Source: Rhodospirillales bacterium (GTDB taxonomy: Bacteria > Pseudomonadota > Alphaproteobacteria > Rhodospirillales > JASLLZ01). From it: a stretch of 56,879 bases of DNA. The position numbers and the translations under genes are program-made. The notes under the pieces are model-generated. The model did not search any database, was not told where the DNA came from, and saw only the letters and a list, made by a program, of their open reading frames with translations. The stretch is taken from positions 1 through 56,879 of the forward strand of contig JASLZL010000076.1 in assembly GCA_030754885.1 (NCBI GenBank), in the 5' to 3' direction. Positions 17,850 through 26,689 of the stretch are shown piece by piece. Every line of letters starts with the position of its first letter. Within the stretch, counting starts at the first letter, position 1.

Positions 17850-19957
17850 GTCGGCGACACCTCGATGATGATGTTGAGATGCGAATCGACGATTGCCGTC
17901 TGCTCGGGCAACACGAGCACGGTCGAATCCATCTGGTCGCTGAGCGCCGGGCCGATCAGCCGGTTCCCCGGCCGGAGCTGCTCTCGATCATACACCGGGC
18001 ATGTCACGAAGCCGTTCGCTTCGGGGAAATATACGTCGCGCCGGCCGATAACGGCGGCGCCGGCGTCCGCCCCTTCATCGGGATAAACGGGCAGCGCCGC
18101 CTTGGGAACGATACCCGACGCCTCCAGGCGGAAGGTCGTTATCTGAACCGGCTCCTCCGCCGCAGTGTAGCCATACGTCTGGCGGTGCAGGCTTTCGAAC
18201 GCCTGGCGCAGCATGGGCAGCATGGTTGCATCGATGGTGCCGGGTGGAAGCGGCACGCTGAGTTCATAGCTTTGCCCCGCATAGCGCATGTCGATGGCCC
18301 GTGCCAGCAGGCGGGCCTCGGGCGCAATCGCGTGGCGCTCGAACCAGTCGGCCGACTGGCTATGGAGGGTCGCGAACGCCTTGGCCATCGGTTCGAGCGC
18401 TGACTCGTCGAGCGCAAGGAGCCGCGTCATCGAGGTGTTGGTCCTGAGGTCGGTCAGCAACAGGCCAAGGGCGCTCAAGATTCCTGGATTCTTCGGCACG
18501 ATGATACGCGGCACCTCGAGTTCCCGCGCCAGCCGGGCGGCGTGCACCGGACCGGCACCGCCAAACGCCACCAAGGTGTAATCGCGCGGATCGTGGCCAT
18601 GCTGCACCGAGATCACGCGGATCGCCTTGACCATGTTGGCGGTAACCACGCTGACGATGCCCTGCGCCGTCGCCAATACGTCGAGTCCAAGGCGGTCGGC
18701 CAGCCCCTCGATCGCTCCTTTGGCGTCCTCTTGGAATATCTTCATCCGCCCGCCGAGTAGTTGCGTCGGGTTCAGTGTCTGGAGCACGACATTGGCGTCG
18801 GTGACCGTTGGCTCGTTGTTGCCGAGGCCGTAGCACACTGGCCCGGGGACGGCGCCGGCGCTCTCGGGACCGACCTTGAGAAGGCCGCCGCTATCGATAT
18901 AGGCGATAGAACCGCCGCCGGCGCCGACGGTGTTGATGTCAAGCATCGGTGCCTTGATCGGGTATCCGTGCACTGTTGCCTGGCTGACCTGCTTCGGCTG
19001 TCCGTCGTCGATCAGCGACACGTCGCTCGACGTACCGCCCATATCGAAGGTGATCAGGTTCTCGAAGCCGGCCAGTCTTCCGATATGCAGCGCACCGACG
19101 ACGCCCGTGCTGGGACCGGAGAGCAAGGTGCGAACCGGGGTTTCCTGGGCCGCCTCGAAGGAAATGACGCCGCCGTTGCTTTGTGTCAGGTGGGGCGGCA
19201 CGATGGCGCCGATGTCGGCCAAGCGCGGACGCAGCCGTTCCAGATATGAGCTCATCACCGGGCCGAGATAGGCGTTGACGATCACTGTCGACAGCCGTTC
19301 GTACTCGCGGAACTCAGGCGCCACCTCGTGCGATGCGCTGACGAAGGCGGAGGGAAATTCCTCGGCGACGATCCGTTTCACCAGCTCCTCGTGCGTCGAG
19401 TCGAGATAACTATAGAGAAAGCAAATCGCCACCGACTCGACGCCGGCTTCCTTTAACCGGCGTACCGCCGAGCGCACCTCTGCCTCATCAATCGCTTTTT
19501 CGACCCGGCCGTCGAAGTGAATGCGTTCGCGAACCTCGATCCGCATGTCGCGCCGAACCAGCGGCTCGGGCTTGTCCGCTTGCAGGTCGTAAAGTGACGT
19601 GCGGCGCTGGCGGCCGATCTCCAACAGGTCGCGGAAACCTTCGGTCGTTATCAGTCCCGTCTGCACGCCTTGGTGCTGTATCAGCGCATTGGTTGCCACC
19701 GTGGTGCCGTGCCCGATATAAGTCACCTGAGGGGGCGCGTCTGTCTCGTTTCCCGCCCCTTCGCCGGCCGCCCTCTTCACCCCGTCTTCGATGCCCTTGG
19801 CAATGGCTTGAGACGGGTCGTCCGGCGTGCTGCTCACCTTCCAAACCCGGATCGCGCCGGTGCCCTCATTGAACAGACAGACGTCCGTAAAGGTGCCGCC
19901 CGAATCAACCCCAACCCGCCAACGCATCGCTTCATCAATCGTCAAGGGACCATCCAT
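17846..19957 (-). CDS. hyuA: Hydantoinase A / 5-oxoprolinase family subunit
   Basis: This 703-residue ATP-binding subunit has the sugar-kinase/HSP70-like nucleotide fold, with RVGVDSGGTFTD (D18-D25) at the N-terminus and ITFDMGGTSSDVSLI further on. It would phosphorylate the cyclic amide and work with HyuB. An alternative ATG at 19927 is possible; neither start has a clear Shine-Dalgarno sequence. With HyuB and the carbamoyl-amidase-like neighbour it suggests the route cyclic ureide to N-carbamoyl amino acid to amino acid, as in N-methylhydantoin degradation to sarcosine. Confidence 0.92.
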   Translation of the reverse strand: MDGPLTIDEAMRWRVGVDSGGTFTDVCLFNEGTGAIRVWKVSSTPDDPSQAIAKGIEDGVKRAAGEGAGNETDAPPQVTYIGHGTTVATNALIQHQGVQTGLITTEGFRDLLEIGRQRRTSLYDLQADKPEPLVRRDMRIEVRERIHFDGRVEKAIDEAEVRSAVRRLKEAGVESVAICFLYSYLDSTHEELVKRIVAEEFPSAFVSASHEVAPEFREYERLSTVIVNAYLGPVMSSYLERLRPRLADIGAIVPPHLTQSNGGVISFEAAQETPVRTLLSGPSTGVVGALHIGRLAGFENLITFDMGGTSSDVSLIDDGQPKQVSQATVHGYPIKAPMLDINTVGAGGGSIAYIDSGGLLKVGPESAGAVPGPVCYGLGNNEPTVTDANVVLQTLNPTQLLGGRMKIFQEDAKGAIEGLADRLGLDVLATAQGIVSVVTANMVKAIRVISVQHGHDPRDYTLVAFGGAGPVHAARLARELEVPRIIVPKNPGILSALGLLLTDLRTNTSMTRLLALDESALEPMAKAFATLHSQSADWFERHAIAPEARLLARAIDMRYAGQSYELSVPLPPGTIDATMLPMLRQAFESLHRQTYGYTAAEEPVQITTFRLEASGIVPKAALPVYPDEGADAGAAVIGRRDVYFPEANGFVTCPVYDREQLRPGNRLIGPALSDQMDSTVLVLPEQTAIVDSHLNIIIEVSPT

Positions 19958-20330
19958 TATTCAAGCATTACGGGCTGCAAACGGCATCGTTACGTTAATC
20001 GTATTGACTGCGAAATCAAGGTGCCTTGCTTGTCGTCGCTTTTCGTCATTTCAATGGTTTAACGCCGCGGCGGCGTCCTAATCTCGCTTGGCATACCATT
20101 GACGCGATAATGTCCTCGCCACCTCGGTTATCTTGGCTGATCTTGGAAAAGGAAATCGTCGGAAATGTGTAATTGGTTGGCGAGATGGGCCCGAAAGAGG
20201 CGAAGAAATGTAGTTTCCTTAGTGGCAGAGTGAATGTACGCTTTCCATGGATTAGGAGGGCATCTGGGGAATGTCGGTTATTAATGGTTCCTAAGATGGC
20301 TCAAAAATGGTTGCGGGGGGGGACTCGGAG
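19958..20330. other. Intergenic region upstream of hyuA
   Basis: This 373-bp gap separates divergent hyuA and the uroporphyrinogen-decarboxylase-like fragment. It contains a GC-rich palindrome ACGCCG-CGG-CGGCGT (20062-20076) and the motif TAATGGTTCCTAA (20282-20294). No gene was recognised. Confidence 0.5.
20282..20294. promoter_or_regulatory. TAATGGTTCCTAA motif (second copy of candidate operator)
   Basis: This stretch matches TAATGGTGCCTAA at 15222-15234 with one mismatch. It lies about 325 nt upstream of hyuA and 37 nt upstream of the truncated decarboxylase-like gene. Possible shared regulator site, weakly supported. Confidence 0.3.
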
Positions 20331-20509
20331 ATGAGTGGATCGATGACGCATTGGGAACGGATCGAGGCGGCGCTCAAGGGCGAGGCGGTCGATCGGCCAT
20401 CGATAAGCCTGTGGCGCCATTGGCCGGGCGAGGACGATACGGCCGAGGGTCTCGCCGCCGCCACCGTCCGCTGGCAGAAGGCACATGACTTCGATCTCGT
20501 CATCTATTC
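20331..20509 (+). pseudogene. Truncated uroporphyrinogen-III decarboxylase-family gene (N-terminal fragment)
   Basis: About 60 residues resemble the N-terminus of URO-D-family proteins: THWERIEAALKGEAVDRPSISLWRHWPGED, then a helix ending in KAHDFDLVIYSS. Full family members are 340-380 residues and continue after the FDLV strand, but here the homology stops near 20505 and the frame then reads into unrelated sequence. The catalytic and methyltransferase-type residues are missing, so the product cannot be functional. Starts at 20331 or 20343 are both possible. The downstream sequence belongs to a different gene, so this is a deletion or recombination scar, or an assembly join. Confidence 0.65.
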
Positions 20510-20749
20510 TTCAAGGGGGCTATCACGCCGCTCATCTGGGCTTCGGGCTTGCTCTATCTGTCCTACGACATATGGGGCGTCCTGGGGCTCGACGGGCTGT
20601 CGTTGGGATGGGTGGCGCTGGTTCACACCTTGGCCGCGTATCTCCTTCTCACTTTCCTGGCTGCCCATCTCTACCTGATCACCACCGGGCATACCGTGAT
20701 TTCACAGCTCAAGGCGATGATTACCGGCTGGGACGAAGTCGAGGAGTAA
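20507..20749 (+). pseudogene. C-terminal fragment of a cytochrome b561-type membrane protein
   Basis: From about 20507 the second frame reads FKGAITPLIWASGLLYLSY followed by two hydrophobic segments and ends with ISQLKAMITGWDEVEE at the TAA. This matches the tail of cytochrome b561/thiosulfate-reductase-type di-heme cytochrome b subunits, with two His residues 14 apart (VH-TLAAYLLLTFLAA-H) suited to haem ligation. The N-terminal helices are absent, replaced by the decarboxylase fragment in another frame. No start codon with a good ribosome site precedes it. Confidence 0.6.
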
Positions 20750-20767
20750 TACCTAGGACCAGTGGAA

Positions 20768-22030
20768 TCAGAACCGATCGGGCCGATAGGGCGTGAGATC
20801 GATGCTGGGCTGTTGGCCGGTCGCCAGCTCGGTGATCAATTTGCCGGTGACGCCGCCTAGCGCAATGCCGATCTGGTCGTGACCGAAGGCAAAGAGCACA
20901 TTGTCGTAACGCGGCGAGCGCCCGATCACCGGCTGCGAATCGACCATCGCCGGGCGCGAACCCATCCAGCGCTTCGCCCCTTCGACGTTGAGGCCGGGCA
21001 GGATGCCGCTGGCGTGACGTGTCAGCACGTCGGCGCGGTCGTAGTTGGGAGCCGCGTCGACGCCGGCAAACTCGGCCGTTCCGGAGGCCCTGAGGCCGCC
21101 TTCCATGGGGGTCAGGGCAACGCGCCGTTCAGACGCCGTGACGATGCTGTTGAGGGTGACACCGGGATTGGGCATCATCGAATGATAGCCCCGCATGGCC
21201 TGTAGCGGCACCGTGGCACCCAGTTCCGTCGCCAGTGGCTTTGACCAGGCGCCGGCGGCAAGCACGATCAGGTCGGCTTCGATGGCGCCGGCGTCGGTCA
21301 GCACCTTGCTGGGACCGTCCGGCCCCTTTTCGAAGCCGGTGACCGTCGCACGCTTAAGTATGCCGCCGTTTCGAACCACGTGCTCGGCGAAGGTCTGGGC
21401 CAGGCGTTGCGGGTTGACCGTGTAGGCGACGTCGGGAAAAAGCACGCCGTGCTTGACCGTCGGACCAACGGCCGGTTCGCGCTCGCGCACTTCGTCGCCG
21501 CTCAGCTCCTCGACCCGGATACCCCGGTTGCGACGCAAATTGAGGCCGTACTGGGCATGGGCCAGGCCGTCATCGCGTTCGAAGACGGAGAGCAGGCCGG
21601 TGTGCTTGATCAAGTCTTGGGCGCCTGACGCCTCGATCAGAGGCTTGTAGGCCTCAAAGAGACCCTTGAGGAGTGCGTCGCGGGAGTCGGCGATCTTTTC
21701 CACCCGCTTGACCGTGCTGTTTCTGATGTATCGGATGAGCCAGGGCAGGGTCCACGGCAGATAGGCCCAGCGGATGGAGAGGGGCTGCAAGGGATCGAAC
21801 AGCATCTTGGGCACGTCCTTGATGATGCCCGGCGTCGCCAGGGGCACGATCGAGGCGATCCCGAGCGAGCCCGAGTTGCCCAAAGTGCAGCCGCCGCCGG
21901 CGTCGCCCTTGTCGATCATCGTCACCTGGAAACCGGCACGCTGAAGAGAGAGCGCGCAAGAGGCGCCGATGATGCCGGCGCCGATGATAGCCACACTTTT
22001 GCCGGACGCACTCGCGTCGCCGTTTGCCAT
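20768..22030 (-). CDS. FAD-dependent D-amino acid dehydrogenase-like oxidoreductase
   Basis: This 420-residue protein is of the DadA/glycine oxidase (DAO) family. The dinucleotide motif is VAIIGAGIIGASCALSLQRAGFQV, and the C-terminal FAD segment is RPAMVDSQPVIGRSPRYDNVLFAFGHDQIGIALG. The chosen ATG at 22028-22030 removes 21 upstream residues unlike the family. It would oxidise a D-amino acid or secondary amine to the imine and reduce quinone or oxygen. It ends in PYRPDRF, as do two paralogues nearby. A similar gene follows upstream at 22131-23387 on the same strand with a 100-bp gap. Confidence 0.87.
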   Translation of the reverse strand: MANGDASASGKSVAIIGAGIIGASCALSLQRAGFQVTMIDKGDAGGGCTLGNSGSLGIASIVPLATPGIIKDVPKMLFDPLQPLSIRWAYLPWTLPWLIRYIRNSTVKRVEKIADSRDALLKGLFEAYKPLIEASGAQDLIKHTGLLSVFERDDGLAHAQYGLNLRRNRGIRVEELSGDEVREREPAVGPTVKHGVLFPDVAYTVNPQRLAQTFAEHVVRNGGILKRATVTGFEKGPDGPSKVLTDAGAIEADLIVLAAGAWSKPLATELGATVPLQAMRGYHSMMPNPGVTLNSIVTASERRVALTPMEGGLRASGTAEFAGVDAAPNYDRADVLTRHASGILPGLNVEGAKRWMGSRPAMVDSQPVIGRSPRYDNVLFAFGHDQIGIALGGVTGKLITELATGQQPSIDLTPYRPDRF

Positions 22031-22130
22031 GGATGGACCCTCCCCAATATTTCGTTCGGGCGCCAAGATAGCGACGTTCAAGAAAGCACGCAACCAAGGT
22101 ATGAATGCCCGGAAGAGGACGATGCGCGGG

Positions 22131-23387
22131 CTAAAAACGATCGGGGCGGTAGGCTTCGATGTCCATTGAAGGCGGGCGTCCGGCGGCCAATTCGCCGATC
22201 AACTGGCCGGTGATGCCGGCGGTTGAAAGGCCGATGTGGTCATGGCCAAAGGCGAACAGCACGTTCCCGTGCTTGGGCGAGCGTCCGATCACCGGCCTGG
22301 AATCGGGAAGCGACGGTCGGGGGCCCATCCACGGTTCGAACCCCGCTGTGTTGACGCCGGGAAAAAGGCCCGCCAGCAGGCCGAGCAGGCGCTCGGCACG
22401 GGCATAAACCGGCGGTGCGTCGGCGGCAGCGAATTCGGCGAGGCCGGCGACTCGCAATCCGTGTTCCATGGGCGTGATGCCGACGTAGCGTTCACCCGAG
22501 ATAACGCAGCGACTGGGCGTTACCCTTGGATCGGGGAGCATCACGTTATAACCCCGCTCAGCCACAAGGGGGAAGTTGGAGCCCAATTTTTGGGCCAGTG
22601 GCCGCGACCACACGCCGGCGGCGATGACCACCAGGTCACATTCGACGGAGCCGCTGCCGGTGAGCACTTGGCGCGCGCCCTCGGCACCGATCTCGAAGTC
22701 CGTTGCTTGGCGGCGCAACAGTGTACCACCCTGATCGGTGAAGTGGCGGGCCAGAACCTGGGCCAGGCGCAGGGGGTTCACCGTGCGCCCGACCTGGGGG
22801 AAGAAGAAGGCGTTTTTGACCGAGGGGCCGAGAGCCGGTTCCATCTCGCGTGCCTGATCGCCGCTCAGCTCTTCCATTTTGACCCCGCGGCGGCGGCGCA
22901 GGTTCAACCCATAGGCGCTCTGGGCCAGGGCCTTCTCGGTCTCGAAGACGTAAAGCATGCCGTCGCGCTTCACCATATCCTCGGCGCCGGCCTGGGCGAG
23001 CAGAGGCTCAAACCCGTCGTACATGCGCGACAAGAGCGCAAAGCGGGCATCGGCAATGTCTTCGACGCTGGGTTTGTTGCAGTTACCGAGGAAGCGCAGG
23101 AACCAAGGCGTCAGGCGTGGCGCATCCCGCCAGCGCAGCTTAAAGGGGGCGTCCGGATCAAGCAGCATGAGCGGTGCCTTGAGCGCCAGACCGGGCATGG
23201 AAAGCGGCACACAAGACGCGTAACCGAAGCATCCTCCATTGCCTGTCGATGCCTCCTCGCCCGGTCCCCGGCGGTCGATCAGGGTCACCGCGAAGCCTTC
23301 GCGCTGTAGATAAAGCGCTGAGCAGACTCCGACGATACCGGCGCCAATGACCGTGGCGCGACGGCCTTTCCCGTTCGTCTTGGACAT
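22131..23387 (-). CDS. FAD-dependent D-amino acid dehydrogenase-like oxidoreductase (paralogue)
   Basis: This 418-residue DAO-family flavoprotein has the N-terminal motif ATVIGAGIVGVCSALYLQREGFAV, followed by the STGNGGCFGYASCVPLSMPGL block also present in the neighbouring paralogues. The C-terminus is RPVIGRSPKHGNVLFAFGHDHIG and it ends in AYRPDRF. It is divergent from the 2-keto-4-pentenoate hydratase-like gene, sharing a 134-bp promoter region. It closely resembles the protein at 27973-29235, suggesting duplication within this island. Substrate unknown. Confidence 0.87.
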   Translation of the reverse strand: MSKTNGKGRRATVIGAGIVGVCSALYLQREGFAVTLIDRRGPGEEASTGNGGCFGYASCVPLSMPGLALKAPLMLLDPDAPFKLRWRDAPRLTPWFLRFLGNCNKPSVEDIADARFALLSRMYDGFEPLLAQAGAEDMVKRDGMLYVFETEKALAQSAYGLNLRRRRGVKMEELSGDQAREMEPALGPSVKNAFFFPQVGRTVNPLRLAQVLARHFTDQGGTLLRRQATDFEIGAEGARQVLTGSGSVECDLVVIAAGVWSRPLAQKLGSNFPLVAERGYNVMLPDPRVTPSRCVISGERYVGITPMEHGLRVAGLAEFAAADAPPVYARAERLLGLLAGLFPGVNTAGFEPWMGPRPSLPDSRPVIGRSPKHGNVLFAFGHDHIGLSTAGITGQLIGELAAGRPPSMDIEAYRPDRF

Positions 23388-23521
23388 GGATTTCCCTTAT
23401 TGCCAGCGCATTGCCACCATACTGGGTGACGCCGATAGTGAATACAACCGCTTTTCCGCGGTGACCCGAAGGCCGCCTGGCTTTATAGTCGCGGCGGCAA
23501 ACATCGCCCGAGGAGGAATAC

Positions 23522-24304
23522 ATGGAGCCAGACAATATTGCACGCGCTGCCGATACCCTTGCCGAGGCTTGGCGTGGCCACACGCGTATCGAAGCCTTGC
23601 CCGAGGATTATCGGCCGGCGACCGCGGAAGAAGGATTTGCCATCCAGCAAGCGCTGAACGACCGCCTCGGTCGCGAGACGGTGGGCTGGAAACTGGCCCA
23701 CAGCAGCCCGCCGGCGATGGCGCGCATCGGCGTGACGACGCCGCCGCCCGGGCGTCTCTTTGCCCAGACGGTAAAGAATACGCCGGCCGTCTACGGCCCC
23801 CATGAGCTGCACGCTCCCAGGCTTGAGCCCGAATTCGCCTTTCTTCTGGCGCGCGACCTGGCGGTTGGCGACGGGCCTTGTACCGAGGATCAGGCGGCGG
23901 CGGTGGAGAGCCTGCACCTGGCCATAGAGATCGCTGATTCCCGCTATCACGACCCCAAGGCAGTGGGCATTCCCAGTTCCATCGCCGACAATATGGGCAC
24001 CGGCGGTTTCATCGTCGGCCCCGTCGTTACCGATTGGCGCAACGCGAACCTGCGATCCGGCCCGGTGCGCCTGTTGGTCGATGGCAAGGTGGATGCCGAG
24101 CAGATGGCGACCGACGATCGCTGCGACCCTTTGTGGGTCCTGGCCGAAGCGGCGACCAACCTGGCAAGCCATGGCGAGCCCCTGCGCGCCGGCCAGTACA
24201 TCTCGACGGGGGCCCATGTTGCGCCCCATCCGGTCCCCCTCGGCCACGTTGTGGTCGCCGATTTTGGCGATCTTGGCGAGGTCAAGGTGACATTGGAGGC
24301 GTGA
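23522..24304 (+). CDS. 2-keto-4-pentenoate hydratase family protein
   Basis: This 260-residue protein belongs to the FAH/MhpD superfamily, which hydrates 2-oxopent-4-enoates or decarboxylates 4-oxalocrotonate-type acids. Supporting sequence includes GWKLAHSSPPAMARIGVTTPP, the acidic LEPEFAFLLARDL metal-ligand strand and the IEIADSRYHDP stretch. A strong GAGGAG Shine-Dalgarno sequence precedes the ATG. It is followed 87 nt later by a DapA-family gene, and the two could process a 2-oxo acid produced by the flanking amine oxidases. The aromatic meta-cleavage genes that usually accompany MhpD are not present. Confidence 0.85.
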   Translation: MEPDNIARAADTLAEAWRGHTRIEALPEDYRPATAEEGFAIQQALNDRLGRETVGWKLAHSSPPAMARIGVTTPPPGRLFAQTVKNTPAVYGPHELHAPRLEPEFAFLLARDLAVGDGPCTEDQAAAVESLHLAIEIADSRYHDPKAVGIPSSIADNMGTGGFIVGPVVTDWRNANLRSGPVRLLVDGKVDAEQMATDDRCDPLWVLAEAATNLASHGEPLRAGQYISTGAHVAPHPVPLGHVVVADFGDLGEVKVTLEA

Positions 24305-24391
24305 TACCAAGGAGCGTTCGGTTGCAATGCTCGGCGAAGGAGCTAGAATTCGCCTCGATTTAACCATCCCGCTAAGCGTGAGGAGCCCGCC

Positions 24392-25336
24392 ATGGCCATA
24401 GAAATGATTGAAGGCTCGTTCGTCGCCCTCATCACACCTTTCAACCGCGACGGATCGGTGGACTTCGAAGGGTTCCGCACATTACTTGATTTCCAGGAAA
24501 AGAACGGCACCGCCGCCGTCCTTATAATGGGCTCGACCGGCGAGGTCTCGATGTTGAGTCCCGAAGAGCGGCGCCAGATTATCTCTCAGACAGCGAAGAT
24601 GAAGACCGGCGCAATGAAGTTCTTCTACGGCTGCACCGGTAACAACACCGCGGGCACCATCGAGTACGTCGAGTATGCCGGCAAGGAAGGGGCCGACGGC
24701 GCCATCATTGCCGTTCCCGCCTACATCTGCCCGCCCGAAGAAGACGCCGTCAACTACGTCCTTGAGGTCTGCGACGCGTCGACCATTCCGGTCGGTTTCT
24801 ATAATAATCCACCCCGGGTGAAGACCGACATCTCGCCCGAAGGCGTGCTGCGCATGGCCGAGCACCCCAACATGGTGCTGGTCAAGGAGGCGACGTCCAG
24901 GGTCGGCCAGATTGCCAAGCTTGCCGCCGCCAAACCCGACATGGGCATTATGTGCTGCGATTCGCCCAACCTGGGCCTGACTATTTCGGTGATGGCGCTG
25001 GGCGGCCAGGGCACCGCCAACATGACCGGCAATATCCTGCCCCGCGAACTTGCCACCATTTCCAAGCCATGGCGGAACTACGACGACGCCATGGCGTGCC
25101 GCGCCGCCTGGCTCAAGAACCTGCCGATGCTGCATTACACCTATTCGGAGATCAATCCGGTGGCCTTGAAGACGGTCATGCGCGCCGTCGGCCTGCCTTC
25201 CGGCGATCTGCGCCGCCCCCTAACCCTGCTGGAGGGGCCACGCCTGCAAGAAGGCCTCGACATCATCCGCGATCTCGGCGTCGCCGAGGCCTACGGCTAC
25301 AAGCTGCCGGGCACCACCCGCGCGGCGGCGGAGTAG
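24392..25336 (+). CDS. Dihydrodipicolinate synthase (DapA)-family aldolase/lyase
   Basis: This 314-residue class I Schiff-base lyase has the family features LIMGSTGEVS (46-54), Y137 in GFYNNPPR, and the catalytic K165 in LVKEATS. Genuine DapA is usually about 292 residues and lies in housekeeping contexts; here the gene stands among amine oxidases, so a catabolic lyase such as a hydroxyproline-pathway deaminase/dehydratase or a 2-oxo acid aldolase is more likely. A GAGG Shine-Dalgarno sequence precedes the ATG. A second, broken DapA-family gene lies at 51412-52322. Confidence 0.87.
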   Translation: MAIEMIEGSFVALITPFNRDGSVDFEGFRTLLDFQEKNGTAAVLIMGSTGEVSMLSPEERRQIISQTAKMKTGAMKFFYGCTGNNTAGTIEYVEYAGKEGADGAIIAVPAYICPPEEDAVNYVLEVCDASTIPVGFYNNPPRVKTDISPEGVLRMAEHPNMVLVKEATSRVGQIAKLAAAKPDMGIMCCDSPNLGLTISVMALGGQGTANMTGNILPRELATISKPWRNYDDAMACRAAWLKNLPMLHYTYSEINPVALKTVMRAVGLPSGDLRRPLTLLEGPRLQEGLDIIRDLGVAEAYGYKLPGTTRAAAE

Positions 25337-25384
25337 GGGCCCCAAGGCGTATCCTCATAAGGTGGATGAGAGCGGACAGGCTTG

Positions 25385-26593
25385 CTACCAGCGCGGCCGG
25401 CCGTCTATCAGTTCGATCGTATTCTCAGCCGTTGCCGGTTTTGCCATGTAGTAGCCCTGACCGTAATGGCATCCCAGATTTCGCAAGGCGTCCATTTGCG
25501 CCTTCTCCTCGATGCCCTCGGCGACGATATCCATTTCCAAGGCGAGGGCGAGTTGCGCAATGCTACCGACAATCCGTTTGCTGTTCTCGGACTTGTCCAT
25601 ATTGAAGACGAAGGAGCGGTCTATTTTTAGTGTGTCCAGCGGGAATTGATGCAGATAGCTCAAGCTTGAGTACCCGGTGCCGAAATCGTCGATGGCGATT
25701 GAAACGCCCAACTCCTTAATTTTCTTCAACGCCACCGCGGCATGTTCGGGTGCTTCGACCAACAGCGTTTCGGTCATCTCCAGTTTAATGTTCGCGGGGT
25801 TAACGCCGCTTTGTTCAATGATTGTCGCCAAGCGATCAATCTCGGTCAGCTCTGATAACTGCAGACCGGAGACGTTTACGCTCATGAAAGGTGGTGGCAG
25901 ATCCGGGAACACAGCGCTGAAATGGCTGGCGAACCGAAGTTGATCGCGTAACCCGATTTCCAACGCCCAACGGCCAAGCTCCACGATCAAACCCGTTTCC
26001 TCCGCCAGCGGAATGAATTCCATTGGCGAGATGAGTTCACCATCTTTTCTTTGCCGCCGCATCAATGCTTCGAAACCGACGATATGACCGCTATCCAGCG
26101 ATACGATAGGCTGGTAGTGCAGTTCAAATTCCTCGACCTCAAGCCCTTGGCGCATGTCCATTTCGATGTTGATTCGGCGCAGCGCGAGATTGCGGATTTC
26201 TTCCAATGACGGGTCTATCTCACCCGATTCGGTCTTCATGCCGGAAAGCTGTCGCTGCACGTCGCGAAAACGCGTCAGCACGACCCTCAACAACAAATTC
26301 ATCAACGGATCGGCGGACGCTAGGGGCTGTATGAACCGGGACGGCTGAATAACAATGACCTCGGTATCTTCCCTCGCCGTAACCGTTGCCGAGCGCGGCG
26401 CGTCGTCGATCATGGACATTTCGCCAAATATCTCGCCCTTGCCCATTTCCGCGATAACCACGTTTTTGCCGCCTCGCGTGGCCGTAACCTCTACTTTCCC
26501 GCGCTCGATGATGTAGGCGTTACGCCCACGGTCGCCCAGCCGGAATATCTCCTCCCCGGCCGCGAACCTTCTCGAAAAGATCGTCTCGGGCAT
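25385..26593 (-). CDS. Cyclic nucleotide-binding domain - EAL phosphodiesterase fusion
   Basis: This 402-residue cytoplasmic signalling protein has an N-terminal cNMP-binding domain (about 8-115) with the phosphate-binding cassette GEIFGEMSMIDDAPRSATV, then a short linker and a complete EAL domain (about 150-395). All expected c-di-GMP phosphodiesterase residues are visible: E175 (EAL), N240, E275, D302-D303 (DDFGTG), K323 and E359 (AEGIE). It should hydrolyse c-di-GMP under control of cAMP, cGMP or another ligand. It converges on the DapA-family gene (48-bp gap) and has no obvious functional link to its neighbours. No GGDEF domain or membrane segment is present. Confidence 0.9.
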   Translation of the reverse strand: MPETIFSRRFAAGEEIFRLGDRGRNAYIIERGKVEVTATRGGKNVVIAEMGKGEIFGEMSMIDDAPRSATVTAREDTEVIVIQPSRFIQPLASADPLMNLLLRVVLTRFRDVQRQLSGMKTESGEIDPSLEEIRNLALRRINIEMDMRQGLEVEEFELHYQPIVSLDSGHIVGFEALMRRQRKDGELISPMEFIPLAEETGLIVELGRWALEIGLRDQLRFASHFSAVFPDLPPPFMSVNVSGLQLSELTEIDRLATIIEQSGVNPANIKLEMTETLLVEAPEHAAVALKKIKELGVSIAIDDFGTGYSSLSYLHQFPLDTLKIDRSFVFNMDKSENSKRIVGSIAQLALALEMDIVAEGIEEKAQMDALRNLGCHYGQGYYMAKPATAENTIELIDGRPRW

Positions 26594-26689
26594 CCGTTTG
26601 CGTTCCTTAGCCCCAATCGTCCCCGTAAGCTAAACTCATTTTGCAGATGAATTGTAGGATGGTCCACTCGGCGTCGTCGCGGAGGTCGG

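Noticed and set aside
20062-20076. GC palindrome ACGCCG-CGG-CGGCGT upstream of hyuA as a terminator
   Set aside because: There is no T-tract on either side; it may be an operator but there is no independent support.
22330-22350. Apparent tRNA-like GGTTCGAACCCC sequence
   Set aside because: It lies inside a flavoprotein coding region and no cloverleaf can be formed around it.
22236-23309. 357-codon plus-strand frame opposite a flavoprotein gene
   Set aside because: It has no recognisable domain and is fully explained by the GC-rich antisense of the FAD gene on the minus strand.
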